Made by a program: the position numbers and the translations under genes. Shown here piece by piece: positions 1 to 7,271 of a stretch of DNA of 13,365 bases. Under the pieces are notes generated by a model. That model did not search any database and had not been told where the DNA came from. It worked only from the letters and a program-made list of their open reading frames with translations. The DNA is from an uncultured Eubacterium sp. (GTDB lineage Bacteria; Bacillota; Clostridia; Lachnospirales; Lachnospiraceae): contig CAPAOV010000016.1 of assembly GCA_948579355.1 (NCBI GenBank), forward strand, positions 1 through 13,365. The letters run 5' to 3'. Numbering within the stretch: the stretch's first letter is position 1; each line of letters starts with the position of its first letter.

Positions 1-65
1 CGACCCTTTCTTTTAATGACTTTGCATTTTTCGCAAATCGGTTTTACTGATGATCTTACTTTCAC
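1..65 (-). CDS. rpmJ: Large-subunit ribosomal protein L36 (bL36), 5' part only
   Basis: The first 21 codons plus two bases are present; the rest lies beyond the left edge. The start is GTG at 65-63, read as KVRSSVKPICEKCK after the initiator. It is preceded by AAGGAGGG (73-80) with a 7-nt spacer. The two visible cysteines (C11 and C14) are the first half of the zinc site typical of the 37-residue L36. The protein is a small zinc-ribbon component of the 50S subunit. It lies downstream of infA, as usual in Firmicutes, but has its own promoter in the 91-nt gap. In related genomes rpsM, rpsK, rpsD, rpoA and rplQ follow, which is an expectation here and not something seen. The identification is secure despite truncation. 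Confidence 0.95.
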   Translation of the reverse strand, partial: MKVRSSVKPICEKCKVIKRKG

Positions 66-99
66 AGTAATACCCTCCTTTCAAAAAAGTCCGAGTAAA

Positions 100-128
100 A
101 GTATAACATAGCGTTTTACAAAATGCAA
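100..128 (-). promoter_or_regulatory. Strong sigma-A-type promoter for rpmJ and downstream genes
   Basis: Read on the minus strand, a -35 TTGCAT (128-123) and a -10 TATACT (105-100) are separated by exactly 17 bp. A TG sits one base before the -10, making an extended -10. Transcription would start near position 93, leaving a short leader of about 28 nt before the rpmJ GTG. The promoter is just after the infA stop, so rpmJ and the genes beyond can be expressed independently of the long S10-spc transcript. No convincing terminator is visible between infA and this promoter, so read-through probably adds to its output. Confidence 0.8.
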
Positions 129-156
129 GTACTTTTTTCCCGCACTTTAGCCGCTC

Positions 157-375
157 TTACTTATCTCTCCAAACAATTCTTCCCTTTGTCAAATCATAGG
201 GAGACAACTCCAATGTAACTTTGTCACCCGGCAGGATACGGATGTAGTTCATACGCAGCTTTCCGCTAATATGTGCCAGTACCTTGTGACCATTTTCCAA
301 TTCTACCTGAAACATTGCATTGGGCAGTTTCTCAACAACTGTTCCCTCAATTTCAATAACATCTGCTTTTGACAT
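157..375 (-). CDS. infA: Translation initiation factor IF-1
   Basis: The product is 72 residues, the usual IF-1 length. It is a single S1-type OB fold: the start SKADVIEIEGTVVEKLPNAM and the later GHKVLAHISGKLRMN and YDLTKGRIVWR match the family closely. IF-1 occupies the ribosomal A site on the 30S subunit and works with IF-2 and IF-3 in start-codon selection. The ATG at 375 follows AGGAGG (381-386) by 5 nt. That Shine-Dalgarno sequence overlaps the map stop codon, and only 9 nt separate the genes, so translation is probably coupled. In Bacillus subtilis a small KOW-domain gene lies between map and infA; none is present here. Confidence 0.97.
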   Translation of the reverse strand: MSKADVIEIEGTVVEKLPNAMFQVELENGHKVLAHISGKLRMNYIRILPGDKVTLELSPYDLTKGRIVWRDK

Positions 376-384
376 GTTTACCTC

Positions 385-1140
385 CTAATTCAATGATAAA
401 ATTTCCGGCTCCCCTTCCGTAATCAGAACGGTGTTCTCATAATGTGCGGAATTTGCACCGTCCTGTGTAACAACCGTCCAATCATCTTCCAGTATCCATA
501 CATCATATGCGCCGGCGTTTACCATTGGCTCAATTGCCAATGTCATTCCCGCACGAAGCCGAATACCCCTACCCTTAAAAGGCTTAAAATTCGGAACTTC
601 CGGTTCTTCATGCAAAGCCGAACCAATACCGTGTCCAACTAAATCCCGAACGACAGAAAAGCCGTTTTCCTCCACATATTTTTGAATGGCTGCCGAGATA
701 TCATACAGGCGATTTCCCTCCACAGCTTTCTTTATCCCCTGAAAAAAACTCTCTCTCGTCACATCAATCAAACGCTGGCTTTCGGCGTCAATCTTTCCCA
801 CTCCGTGAGTGCGCGCCGCATCCGACTGATAGCCCTGATAAATCACTCCGGCGTCCAGACTGACAATGTCACCCTCAAAAAGATGGTGTTCCTTACTCGG
901 AATGCCGTGGACAACTTCATCATTTATCGAAACACAGATAGAGGCCGGATATCCTTCATAGTTTTTAAAGGATGGAATACAACCCGCCTGACGAATCCAT
1001 TCCTCTCCCTTACAATCAATCTCCCATGTAGAAATGCCCGGAGCAATAATTTCACCAAGACGCTCATGCACTTCCGCCAAAATTTTCCCGGCGTCACGCA
1101 TAAGCGCAATCTCCTGTGGCGACTTAATTGTCACAGCCAT
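385..1140 (-). CDS. map: Type I methionine aminopeptidase
   Basis: This 251-residue enzyme removes the initiator methionine from nascent proteins. The five metal ligands expected from the E. coli enzyme are visible: D96 (in SLDAG), D107 (in QSDAAR), H170 (in VGHGIG), E204 (in AIEPM) and E235 (in HYENT). The substrate-binding His78 lies in VVHGIP. The ATG at 1140 is chosen because AGAGGAGG (1148-1155) precedes it with a 7-nt spacer. An in-frame GTG at 1161 would place the ribosome-binding site inside the gene. The gene follows adk by 28 nt, and its TAG stop overlaps the infA Shine-Dalgarno. There is no N-terminal zinc-finger extension, so it is the short bacterial form. Confidence 0.96.
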   Translation of the reverse strand: MAVTIKSPQEIALMRDAGKILAEVHERLGEIIAPGISTWEIDCKGEEWIRQAGCIPSFKNYEGYPASICVSINDEVVHGIPSKEHHLFEGDIVSLDAGVIYQGYQSDAARTHGVGKIDAESQRLIDVTRESFFQGIKKAVEGNRLYDISAAIQKYVEENGFSVVRDLVGHGIGSALHEEPEVPNFKPFKGRGIRLRAGMTLAIEPMVNAGAYDVWILEDDWTVVTQDGANSAHYENTVLITEGEPEILSLN

Positions 1141-1168
1141 ATTCCAACCTCCTCTGCTCACCTATCGG

Positions 1169-1810
1169 TTATTGTAAAATATCTACGATTGCCTTGAATA
1201 CATCTTCCAAATCAACCGTTCCATCTACCGTCTTCAAAATGCCCTCTTTCGTATAGTAATCAATGAGCGGCTGTGTCTGCTCATGATATACGCTCAAACG
1301 CTGTTGAACGGTCTCCGGCTTATCGTCATCACGAAGTATCAACTCACCGCCGCATGCATCACATACTCCCTCCGTCTTTGTCGGATTATACTTGATGTGA
1401 TACGTGCCTCCGCAGCTTACACAGGCACGGCGGCCAGACATACGGCGGACAATATTCTCGTCCGGCACATCTACATCAATGGCAAAATCAAGCTTTTCGT
1501 TAATCTTTGCAAGCGCCTCGGTCAATGCCTCCGCCTGTGGAATCGTTCTCGGGAAACCATCCAGAACATAACCTTTCTTTGCATCATCCTGTGCCAGACG
1601 GTCTACAACAAGGTCTACCACTAATTCATCCGGTACAAGAAGCCCCTTATCCATATATTCTTTAGCTTTCTGTCCAAGTTCCGTATTTTCTTTTATATTG
1701 GCACGGAAAATGTCGCCTGTTGAAATATGCGGAATGCCGTACTTTTCAGAAATCATTTTTGCCTGCGTACCTTTACCGGCGCCCGGAGCGCCTAACATAA
1801 CAATCTTCAT
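1169..1810 (-). CDS. adk: Adenylate kinase, zinc-containing LID form
   Basis: The 213-residue enzyme interconverts ATP + AMP and 2 ADP. The P-loop GAPGAGKGT is at residues 7-15, the AMP-binding GYVLDGFPRT at 80-89, and the LID spans about 122-165. The LID carries four cysteines, C130, C133, C150 and C153. This is the structural zinc site of many Gram-positive Adks and replaces the hydrogen-bonding residues of the E. coli LID. The motif DDDKPETVQQRL closes the LID. The ATG at 1810 is preceded by AAAGGAG (1821-1827) with a 10-nt spacer. The gene is separated from secY by 82 nt holding a stem-loop, which could lower or separate its expression from that of the ribosomal genes. Confidence 0.97.
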   Translation of the reverse strand: MKIVMLGAPGAGKGTQAKMISEKYGIPHISTGDIFRANIKENTELGQKAKEYMDKGLLVPDELVVDLVVDRLAQDDAKKGYVLDGFPRTIPQAEALTEALAKINEKLDFAIDVDVPDENIVRRMSGRRACVSCGGTYHIKYNPTKTEGVCDACGGELILRDDDKPETVQQRLSVYHEQTQPLIDYYTKEGILKTVDGTVDLEDVFKAIVDILQ

Positions 1811-1844
1811 ATTCTCTACACTCCTTTCGTTAAAGCGTAAGAGA

Positions 1845-1872
1845 CCTCCCGCCGTAAATTACCGGCAGGGGG
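1845..1872 (-). other. GC-rich stem-loop between secY and adk
   Basis: CCTCCCGCCG (1845-1854) is complementary to CGGCAGGGGG (1863-1872) around an 8-nt AT-rich loop. In the minus-strand RNA this gives 10 positions with one C-A mismatch and one U-G wobble. It begins about 20 nt after the secY stop. There is no run of U after it, so it is not a standard intrinsic terminator. A processing site, a 3' stability element or a weak attenuator are the plausible roles; this is inference. Confidence 0.5.
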
Positions 1873-1892
1873 CCACCTATATTAATTCTTTT

Positions 1893-3230
1893 TTAGTTTC
1901 CTAAGAAACCTCTGTAATGGCGTACCAATACTAATGATTCAATCTGTTTGATTGTCTCGATAACAACACCAACAACGATTATCAGCGAAGTACCGCCGAA
2001 TGAAACATCTGCACCAAATGCCCCTGAGAAAAAGATTGGAACCGTACAAACGATAACCATTCCAAGAGCCCCAAGGAAAATGATACTGTTCAATACAGAA
2101 GTCAAATATTCCGTAGTCGGTCTGCCCGGACGAATACCCGGAATAAATCCACCCTGCTTCTTCATGTTATTGGAAATCTCCAATGGATTAAACGTAACTG
2201 AAGTATAAAAATAAGCAAAGAAAATTACTAACACAATATAGATTAATAATCCCAATGTGTATTTGAATTCTCCCCAGCTTCCGATTTTACACCAATCACT
2301 CTGGTTGCAAACCGTCAGGAACTTCTGGAATACCGTAGCATCCGGTCCTGTCTGCGGCTGAATGCCGGCAAAGCTGGCAATGATTACAGGAAGGGACATC
2401 ATAGAGCTGGCAAAAATAACCGGTATAACTCCAGCCGTATTTACTTTTAACGGAATATGGGTAGACTGCCCTCCCGTAACTTTGTGTCCCTGAACTTTTT
2501 TCGCATACTGTACCGGAATCCGTCTCTCGCCATCCTGCAGGAAAATAATAAATACAAACATGGCAATGATAATTGCTAAAATAATGAATGCGGCAATTAT
2601 CTTGCTTGTAATATCCGTAGGAGTAGCAATGTATGTCTTATACAAGTTAGACAAATCATTCGGAATACGCGCTACAATATTGATTAATAGAATCATGGAA
2701 ATACCATTTCCGACACCTTTTTCCGTAATTTGCTCTCCTAACCACATAAGGAAAGCAGCGCCGGCTGTTAAGGCGGATACCGCTACAATCATCCCCGTAT
2801 AACCGCTGTCGCCGTTAAACAGGTTCTGGTTGCGGAAACCAATGACAATGGCAGCGCCCTCAATGACCGCCAACGCAATCGAGAGATAACGGGTATACTC
2901 ATTTATCTTCTTGCGTCCATCCTCACCGTCTTTCTGCATCTCTTCCAGTCGTGGAATTGCAATGGTAAGAAGCTGCAAAATAATGGAGGCGGTAATATAT
3001 GGTGTAATGTTCAATGCAAAGATAGACATTCTGGAGAATGACCCACCTGTCATAACATCAAGAAATCCTAATGATTGATTTTTGTTAAACACGTCCTGCA
3101 TTACGCTTGCATCTGTGCCAGGAATCGGAATATTACATCCGATTCTGACAATAATCAAAGCAATCAGTACATAAAGCAGTTTCATACGGATTTCTTTTGT
3201 TTTCAACGCATTTTGAATGGTAGTTAACAT
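1893..3230 (-). CDS. secY: Protein translocase channel subunit SecY
   Basis: This 445-residue integral membrane protein forms the SecYEG export channel. About ten hydrophobic segments can be placed, at roughly 17-35, 70-92, 116-132, 145-165, 173-188, 211-231, 267-287, 325-344, 383-402 and 413-430. Family motifs are LGEQITEKGVGNGIS (164-178), RRIPVQYAKK (236-245) and GFIPGIRPGRPT (361-372), the last in the cytosolic loop that contacts SecA and the ribosome. The predicted outside loop between segments 7 and 8 has two cysteines, C308 and C314. The ATG overlaps the rplO stop by one base (TAATG). An AGAGGTGA site inside rplO (3235-3242) precedes it, implying translational coupling, as is usual for the spc operon. 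Confidence 0.98.
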   Translation of the reverse strand: MLTTIQNALKTKEIRMKLLYVLIALIIVRIGCNIPIPGTDASVMQDVFNKNQSLGFLDVMTGGSFSRMSIFALNITPYITASIILQLLTIAIPRLEEMQKDGEDGRKKINEYTRYLSIALAVIEGAAIVIGFRNQNLFNGDSGYTGMIVAVSALTAGAAFLMWLGEQITEKGVGNGISMILLINIVARIPNDLSNLYKTYIATPTDITSKIIAAFIILAIIIAMFVFIIFLQDGERRIPVQYAKKVQGHKVTGGQSTHIPLKVNTAGVIPVIFASSMMSLPVIIASFAGIQPQTGPDATVFQKFLTVCNQSDWCKIGSWGEFKYTLGLLIYIVLVIFFAYFYTSVTFNPLEISNNMKKQGGFIPGIRPGRPTTEYLTSVLNSIIFLGALGMVIVCTVPIFFSGAFGADVSFGGTSLIIVVGVVIETIKQIESLVLVRHYRGFLGN

Positions 3231-3670
3231 TAGATCACCTCTGCTTTTCCACCAGCAGCCTGAATTTTCTCTGCAGCAGATGCACTATAGGCATTTACTT
3301 TCACATCAAGCTTTTTGGTTAATTCTCCGTTTCCAAGGATTTTAACTCCATCTTTTGGATTCTTTATAATTCCTTTTTCCATAAGCGCTGCAACAGTTAC
3401 TTGAGCGCCATCATCGAAAGCATTTAAACAACTCACGCTGATACTAACAATATCTTTGCTGTTGATGTTTGTAAATCCTCTCTTTGGCAATCTTCTATAT
3501 AATGGCAACTGACCGCCCTCAAAGCCCGGTCTTGGTGCTCCGGAACGAGCTTTCTGACCCTTATGGCCTTTACCGGCTGTCTTACCATTTCCTGAACCGT
3601 GTCCGCGTCCGCGTCGGAACTGATTGCCCTGCTTGGAACCAGCGGCCGGTTTCAACTCTGATAAATTCAT
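3230..3670 (-). CDS. rplO: Large-subunit ribosomal protein L15 (uL15)
   Basis: The 146-residue protein has the glycine- and arginine-rich N-terminal arm of L15 (NLSELKPAAGSKQ, then GRGHGSGNGKTAGKGHKGQK, residues 22-41), which threads through 23S rRNA. The globular C-terminal half ends in AAEKIQAAGGKAEVI. It is a late-assembling 50S protein near the central protuberance. The start at 3670 follows GGGAGGTAC (about 3676-3684). The last codons carry the Shine-Dalgarno for secY, and the TAA stop shares its final A with the secY ATG. Gene length and neighbours are normal. Confidence 0.98.
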   Translation of the reverse strand: MNLSELKPAAGSKQGNQFRRGRGHGSGNGKTAGKGHKGQKARSGAPRPGFEGGQLPLYRRLPKRGFTNINSKDIVSISVSCLNAFDDGAQVTVAALMEKGIIKNPKDGVKILGNGELTKKLDVKVNAYSASAAEKIQAAGGKAEVI

Positions 3671-3687
3671 ATCGTGTACCTCCCTGA

Positions 3688-3870
3688 TTAGATTTCTTCA
3701 ACCTTTATAAGATGTCTAATCTGCTGAATCTGACCACGTGTAGCAGCGTTGTCAGGCATCTCTACGGTTTTGTTCAACTTTCTAAGGCCAAGAGCTTCTA
3801 CCGTCTTTTTGTGCTTTGGAATTGCACCGATGGTAGACTTAACCAAAGTAATTCTCAACTTATCTGCCAT
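3688..3870 (-). CDS. rpmD: Large-subunit ribosomal protein L30 (uL30), short bacterial form
   Basis: The product is 60 residues, the normal bacterial L30 length. It starts ADKLRITLVKSTIGAIPKHK and contains the conserved TVEALGLRKLNKTVEMPD. Start choice: the ATG at 3870 is preceded by TAGGAGGTGC (3877-3886), while an in-frame ATG at 3900 lies inside rpsE and would swallow this site. The Shine-Dalgarno contains the rpsE stop codon (TAG), and the gap is 13 nt, so ribosomes ending S5 can restart on L30. L30 is a small 50S protein that bridges domains of 23S rRNA. Nothing unusual is seen. Confidence 0.97.
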   Translation of the reverse strand: MADKLRITLVKSTIGAIPKHKKTVEALGLRKLNKTVEMPDNAATRGQIQQIRHLIKVEEI

Positions 3871-3883
3871 TTTTCTGCACCTC

Positions 3884-4393
3884 CTAGCCCAAAACTTCAT
3901 CTACGGAAATTCCGCGAAGTTTTGCTACTTCCTCAGGAGTCTTCAGGTTCTTAAGACCCTCTATCGTAGCGAGTACGACATTCTTCTTATTACGGGAACC
4001 TAATGACTTCGTACGGATATTTTTGAATCCGGCAAGCTCGAGTACCGCACGCGCCGGACCACCAGCGATGATACCAGTACCCTCTTGAGACCTTTTCATC
4101 AATACGGATGCACTACCAAATTTACCAATGAAATCATGCGGAATACTCTTATTCTCATCAAGCGGCACCTCTACAAGACCTTTGATTGCAGCCTCTTTGC
4201 CCTTGCGAATCGCTTCCGGTATTTCCGTTGCCTTGCCTAAACCTGCACCAACGTGTCCATTGCCGTCTCCTACAACGACCAGCGCCGTAAATCTCATGTT
4301 ACGGCCACCTTTAACAACCTTGGTTACACGTTTGATTGATACTACTTTATCTTCTAATTCTAACTGACTAGCATCAATAATCTCACGTTTCAT
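3884..4393 (-). CDS. rpsE: Small-subunit ribosomal protein S5 (uS5)
   Basis: The 169-residue protein has the N-terminal double-stranded-RNA-binding-like domain, at about residues 11-75. It includes RVTKVVKGGRNMRFTALVVV and the loop GDGNGHVGAGLGKATEIPEA. A C-terminal alpha/beta domain carries GGPARAVLELAG and the SLGSRNKKN stretch. S5 lies at the mRNA entrance and back of the 30S subunit and affects decoding fidelity. The start at 4393 follows AAGGAGG (4401-4407) with a 7-nt spacer. It sits between rplR and rpmD, the standard spc order. Its length is within the family range and no key segment is missing. Confidence 0.98.
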   Translation of the reverse strand: MKREIIDASQLELEDKVVSIKRVTKVVKGGRNMRFTALVVVGDGNGHVGAGLGKATEIPEAIRKGKEAAIKGLVEVPLDENKSIPHDFIGKFGSASVLMKRSQEGTGIIAGGPARAVLELAGFKNIRTKSLGSRNKKNVVLATIEGLKNLKTPEEVAKLRGISVDEVLG

Positions 4394-4409
4394 GTTGTTT
4401 CCTCCTTGC

Positions 4410-4778
4410 TTAGAATTCCAGACCAGCTTCTCTTGCTGCTTCTGCCAATGCTTTTACTTTACCCTGATAAATATAACCGCCACGGTCAAATACAACAGTT
4501 TTAATACCGTTATCCAAAGCTCTTTTAGCTATCACTTCGCCAAGCTTTGATGCTGCTTCAATATTGTTCGTCTTTGCAAGACCGTCTTTTACATCTTTCT
4601 GAACTGTAGATGCAGATACGATTGTATTTCCAGCGACATCATCAATAATCTGTGCATACATATGATTATTGCTACGGAACACAGCCAAACGTGGTTGCTC
4701 AGGAGTACCGGACAAACGGCTACGAATTCTTCTATGCTTGTTTGCGCGAACTTCGCTTCTATTTTTCTTGTTAACCAT
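4410..4778 (-). CDS. rplR: Large-subunit ribosomal protein L18 (uL18)
   Basis: The 122-residue product begins with a basic tail (VNKKNRSEVRANKHRRIRSR). The L18 core follows: GTPEQPRLAVFRSNNHMYAQ, then VVFDRGGYIYQGKVKALAEA near the C terminus. L18 binds 5S rRNA together with L5 and helps load it into the central protuberance. The ATG at 4778 follows AAAGGAGT (about 4787-4794). It lies 17 nt after rplF and 16 nt before rpsE. Its length is typical of Firmicutes L18 and the gene looks intact. Confidence 0.98.
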   Translation of the reverse strand: MVNKKNRSEVRANKHRRIRSRLSGTPEQPRLAVFRSNNHMYAQIIDDVAGNTIVSASTVQKDVKDGLAKTNNIEAASKLGEVIAKRALDNGIKTVVFDRGGYIYQGKVKALAEAAREAGLEF

Positions 4779-4795
4779 TGCTATTTACTCCTTTC

Positions 4796-5338
4796 TTATT
4801 TCTTACCAGTCTTACCAACTTTGCGTCTGATTACTTCATCCTCATATTTGATACCTTTGCCCTTATATGGCTCCGGTGCTCTCTTCTCACGGATTTCAGC
4901 CGCATACTGGCCAACTTTTTCTTTATCGATACCTTTAACGATGATGATGTTCTGTCCCTCAACAGTTACTTCGATTCCCTCCGGGTCTTCCATCTCTACC
5001 GGATGGGAATATCCAAGGGAGAGCGTAAGTTTTTTACCCTGCTTTGCCGCACGGTAACCAACTCCGTTTACTTCTAACTTTTTCTCGTAACCTTCCGTTA
5101 CGCCAATTATCATATTATTAATCAACGTTCTGGTCAAACCATGAAGCGATTTCATCTTTTTCAAATCATTCGGACGAGTTACTTTAATCTCTTCGCCCTC
5201 TTTCGTAATACTCATCTCGGCCGGAAGAACTCTCTCGAGCGTTCCTTTCGGGCCTTTTACCGTCACCTGATTATTTTCTGCAATATCTACAGTTACGCCT
5301 GCAGGTATCGCGATAGGCATTCTTCCAATTCGTGACAT
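4796..5338 (-). CDS. rplF: Large-subunit ribosomal protein L6 (uL6)
   Basis: The 180-residue protein shows the two repeated L6 domains. The first begins SRIGRMPIAIPAGVTVDI and holds VKGPKGTLER. The second ends with the family signature around RAPEPYKGKGIKYEDEVI (about 154-171) and a lysine-rich tail. L6 sits near the GTPase-factor site at the base of the L7/L12 stalk. The start at 5338 is preceded by TAGGAGGTAA (5343-5351). The gap to rpsH is 36 nt and shows no hairpin of note. Length and order are normal. Confidence 0.98.
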   Translation of the reverse strand: MSRIGRMPIAIPAGVTVDIAENNQVTVKGPKGTLERVLPAEMSITKEGEEIKVTRPNDLKKMKSLHGLTRTLINNMIIGVTEGYEKKLEVNGVGYRAAKQGKKLTLSLGYSHPVEMEDPEGIEVTVEGQNIIIVKGIDKEKVGQYAAEIREKRAPEPYKGKGIKYEDEVIRRKVGKTGKK

Positions 5339-5374
5339 GCCGTTACCTCCTATATTTTTTTCGGGGTTAATTAG

Positions 5375-5776
5375 TTACCATACAAAAGCGAGAACTTCTC
5401 CTCCTACATTCTCTTTGCGTGCTTCCTTATCTGTCAGCACACCCTTGTTTGTAGAAATAATGGCAATTCCCAAGCCGCCAAGAACTTTCGGGAGCTCCCC
5501 TGCACCGGCATAAACGCGAAGACCCGGTTTGGAAATTCTCTTTAATCCGGAGATAATTTTCTCATTCTTGTCTTTTCCATATTTCATCGTAACATGAATG
5601 GACTTAAAACCATCCGCTTCTGTTATTTCAAAATTCTTGATATAACCTTCCTTCAAAAGAATCTCAGCAATCGAAATCTTCATTTTGGAAGCAGGAATAT
5701 CAACTGTATCATGTTTCGCAGTATTTGCATTACGAATTCTAGTAAGCATATCTGCAATTGGATCACTCATTGTCAT
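5375..5776 (-). CDS. rpsH: Small-subunit ribosomal protein S8 (uS8)
   Basis: The 133-residue product begins TMSDPIADMLTRIRNANTAK and ends with the S8 signature region STNKGVLTDKEARKENVGGE. Start choice: the ATG at 5776 has AGGAGG (5785-5790) 8 nt upstream. The ATG two codons later would be 14 nt away, and a longer in-frame extension would run into rpsN and over the ribosome-binding site. S8 is a primary binder of 16S rRNA in the central domain. In E. coli it is the translational repressor of the spc operon, but no obvious S8-binding mimic was identified near rplE here. The rpsN stop overlaps its Shine-Dalgarno. Confidence 0.97.
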   Translation of the reverse strand: MTMSDPIADMLTRIRNANTAKHDTVDIPASKMKISIAEILLKEGYIKNFEITEADGFKSIHVTMKYGKDKNEKIISGLKRISKPGLRVYAGAGELPKVLGGLGIAIISTNKGVLTDKEARKENVGGEVLAFVW

Positions 5777-5789
5777 TTCGCTTTCCTCC

Positions 5790-5975
5790 TTACCAACTTG
5801 CTTTACGCACACCCGGGATTTGACCCTTGTATGCCAACTCACGGAAGCAAATTCTGCAGATTCCGTATTTTCTCAGATATCCATGTGGACGACCACAAAT
5901 CTTGCAACGACTGTATTCTCTTGTTGAGAACTTTGCTTTGCGCTGCTGCTTAACCTTCATAGACTTCTTAGCCAT
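5790..5975 (-). CDS. rpsZ: Small-subunit ribosomal protein S14, zinc (type Z) form (uS14)
   Basis: The 61-residue product is the short, zinc-binding S14. Four cysteines, C24, C27, C40 and C43, form a zinc ribbon (CKIC and CRIC), followed by the signature FRELAYKGQIPGVRKASW. The long C-minus S14 of many proteobacteria is about 100 residues, so this form fits Firmicutes and Actinobacteria. The protein binds the 16S 3' major domain next to S19. The start at 5975 is preceded by TTAGGAGGTA (5981-5990). The gene is often annotated rpsN or rpsZ. It overlaps no neighbour, with 15 nt to rplE and 13 nt to rpsH. Confidence 0.97.
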   Translation of the reverse strand: MAKKSMKVKQQRKAKFSTREYSRCKICGRPHGYLRKYGICRICFRELAYKGQIPGVRKASW

Positions 5976-5990
5976 GAAATTACCTCCTAA

Positions 5991-6530
5991 CTATTTCTTA
6001 AACGGCATACCAAACTGTGCCAAGAGTTCACGTGCTTCTTCATCTGTCTCAGCGGTAGTAACGAAGATAATATCCATTCCTCGAATCTTGTCTACCTTAT
6101 CATATTCGATTTCCGGGAAAATCAACTGCTCCTTAATACCAAGTGCATAATTTCCGCGTCCATCAAATGCATTCGGGTTTACACCACGGAAGTCACGTAC
6201 TCGTGGCAATGCAAGATTGATTAAACGGTCTGCAAACTCATACATCTTCTCCCCACGGAGCGTTACTTTACATCCAATTGGCTGTCCCTCACGAAGTTTG
6301 AAGTTCGCAACGGATTTCTTCGCTCTTGTTACAACAGCTTTCTGACCTGTAATAGTCTCAAGGTCGCTAATCGCTGTATCCAAAACTTTTGAATTATCTT
6401 TTGCTTCACCAACGCCCATATTGATTACAATCTTTTCGAGCTTTGGTACCTGCATAACATTTTTATACTCAAACTTTTTCATCATCGCTGTAACGATTTC
6501 GTTCAAGTATGTCTCTTTCAATCTAGCCAT
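5991..6530 (-). CDS. rplE: Large-subunit ribosomal protein L5 (uL5)
   Basis: The 179-residue product matches L5 along its length. It has an N-terminal ARLKETYLNEIV, the signature LEKIVINMGVGEAKDN, the GQKAVVTRAKKSVANFKLRE region, and a C-terminal IRGMDIIFVTTAETDEEARE. L5 binds 5S rRNA and contacts the P-site tRNA and the 30S subunit through bridge B1b. The ATG at 6530 follows AGGAGG (6541-6546) with a 10-nt spacer. It lies 23 nt after rplX in the standard spc order. No deviation from the family is seen. Confidence 0.98.
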   Translation of the reverse strand: MARLKETYLNEIVTAMMKKFEYKNVMQVPKLEKIVINMGVGEAKDNSKVLDTAISDLETITGQKAVVTRAKKSVANFKLREGQPIGCKVTLRGEKMYEFADRLINLALPRVRDFRGVNPNAFDGRGNYALGIKEQLIFPEIEYDKVDKIRGMDIIFVTTAETDEEARELLAQFGMPFKK

Positions 6531-6553
6531 TTTAACAGTACCTCCTCTCTTTA

Positions 6554-6862
6554 TTAATCAATAATAGCGCCTGTTTTTTTGGCATAACGAACTTTGTCCT
6601 TACCGTCCTCTGTCTTGAAACCAATACGGGTAACCTCACCATCTACAACATACATTACATTCGATACGTCGAAGAAAGCTTCCTGTTCCACAATACCGCC
6701 TTTTGCATTGGACTGGTTCGGCTTAATATGCATCTTTACTTTGTTGATACCCTCAACTTTTACTTTTCCATTTTTTAATTCTAAAACTTTTCCTTCTTTA
6801 CCTTTATCTACACCGGCAATAACGCGAACGGTATCACCTTTTTTAATCTTTGATGTTGCCAC
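6554..6862 (-). CDS. rplX: Large-subunit ribosomal protein L24 (uL24), GTG start
   Basis: The 102-residue protein has an N-terminal KOW motif (KIKKGDTVRVIAGVDKGKEG, about 5-24) and the L24 continuation GINKVKMHIKPNQSNAKGGI. L24 is an early assembly initiator of the 50S subunit near the tunnel exit. The start codon is GTG (6862-6860). It is preceded by AAGGAGGT (6871-6878) with an 8-nt spacer, and no in-frame ATG lies near it. That Shine-Dalgarno contains the last bases of the rplN stop, so rplN and rplX are probably translationally coupled. Confidence 0.96.
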   Translation of the reverse strand: MATSKIKKGDTVRVIAGVDKGKEGKVLELKNGKVKVEGINKVKMHIKPNQSNAKGGIVEQEAFFDVSNVMYVVDGEVTRIGFKTEDGKDKVRYAKKTGAIID

Positions 6863-6876
6863 TTAGGGACACCTCC

Positions 6877-7245
6877 TTATAATACTTCTGGTGCTAAGGA
6901 AACAATCTTCATGAATTGTTTATCTCTTAACTCTCTAGCTACCGGTCCGAAAATACGGGTTCCTCTTGGAGTCTTATCGTCTTTGATGATTACTGCTGCG
7001 TTCTCATCAAAACGGATATAAGAACCATCCGGACGACGAATCTCTTTTACCGTTCTAACTACAACTGCTTTTACAACATCACCCTTTTTCACAACTCCTC
7101 CCGGTGTTGCATCTTTGACCGTAGCTACAATGATATCGCCTACAGCCGCATATCTTCTTACAGAACCGCCGAGAACACGGATGCACAACAATTCTTTTGC
7201 GCCAGTGTTGTCAGCAACCTTAAGTCTGGTTTCCTGCTGTACCAT
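6877..7245 (-). CDS. rplN: Large-subunit ribosomal protein L14 (uL14)
   Basis: The 122-residue length is exactly that usual for L14. It begins VQQETRLKVADNTGAKELLC, contains the five-stranded barrel segments, and shows the signature around DENAAVIIKDDKTPRGTRIF. L14 forms inter-subunit bridges with the 30S subunit next to L19. The ATG at 7245 follows AAAGGAGT (7253-7260). The gene is 14 nt upstream of rplX and 26 nt after rpsQ. No unusual feature is seen. Confidence 0.98.
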   Translation of the reverse strand: MVQQETRLKVADNTGAKELLCIRVLGGSVRRYAAVGDIIVATVKDATPGGVVKKGDVVKAVVVRTVKEIRRPDGSYIRFDENAAVIIKDDKTPRGTRIFGPVARELRDKQFMKIVSLAPEVL

Positions 7246-7271
7246 AATAAATACTCCTTTCTGGCTACGAA

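Noticed and set aside
1141..1161. GTG start seven codons upstream for map
   Set aside because: The extension encodes the Shine-Dalgarno of the real start at 1140 and is not part of the enzyme family.
682..1197. A 171-codon plus-strand frame opposite map
   Set aside because: It is antisense to a well-conserved gene with all catalytic residues, has no ribosome-binding site and resembles nothing. The same holds for the other plus-strand frames opposite ribosomal genes.
3871..3900. Ten-codon upstream extension of rpmD
   Set aside because: It lies in the end of rpsE and covers the strong ribosome-binding site before the ATG at 3870.
5339..5374. Terminator in the rpsH-rplF gap because of its run of T and A bases
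   Set aside because: No inverted repeat precedes the run; it is simply an AU-rich spacer ahead of the rplF ribosome-binding site.
5777..5842. Upstream extension of rpsH
   Set aside because: It overlaps the end of rpsN and the rpsH Shine-Dalgarno; the ATG at 5776 is ideally spaced and gives the usual S8 N terminus.
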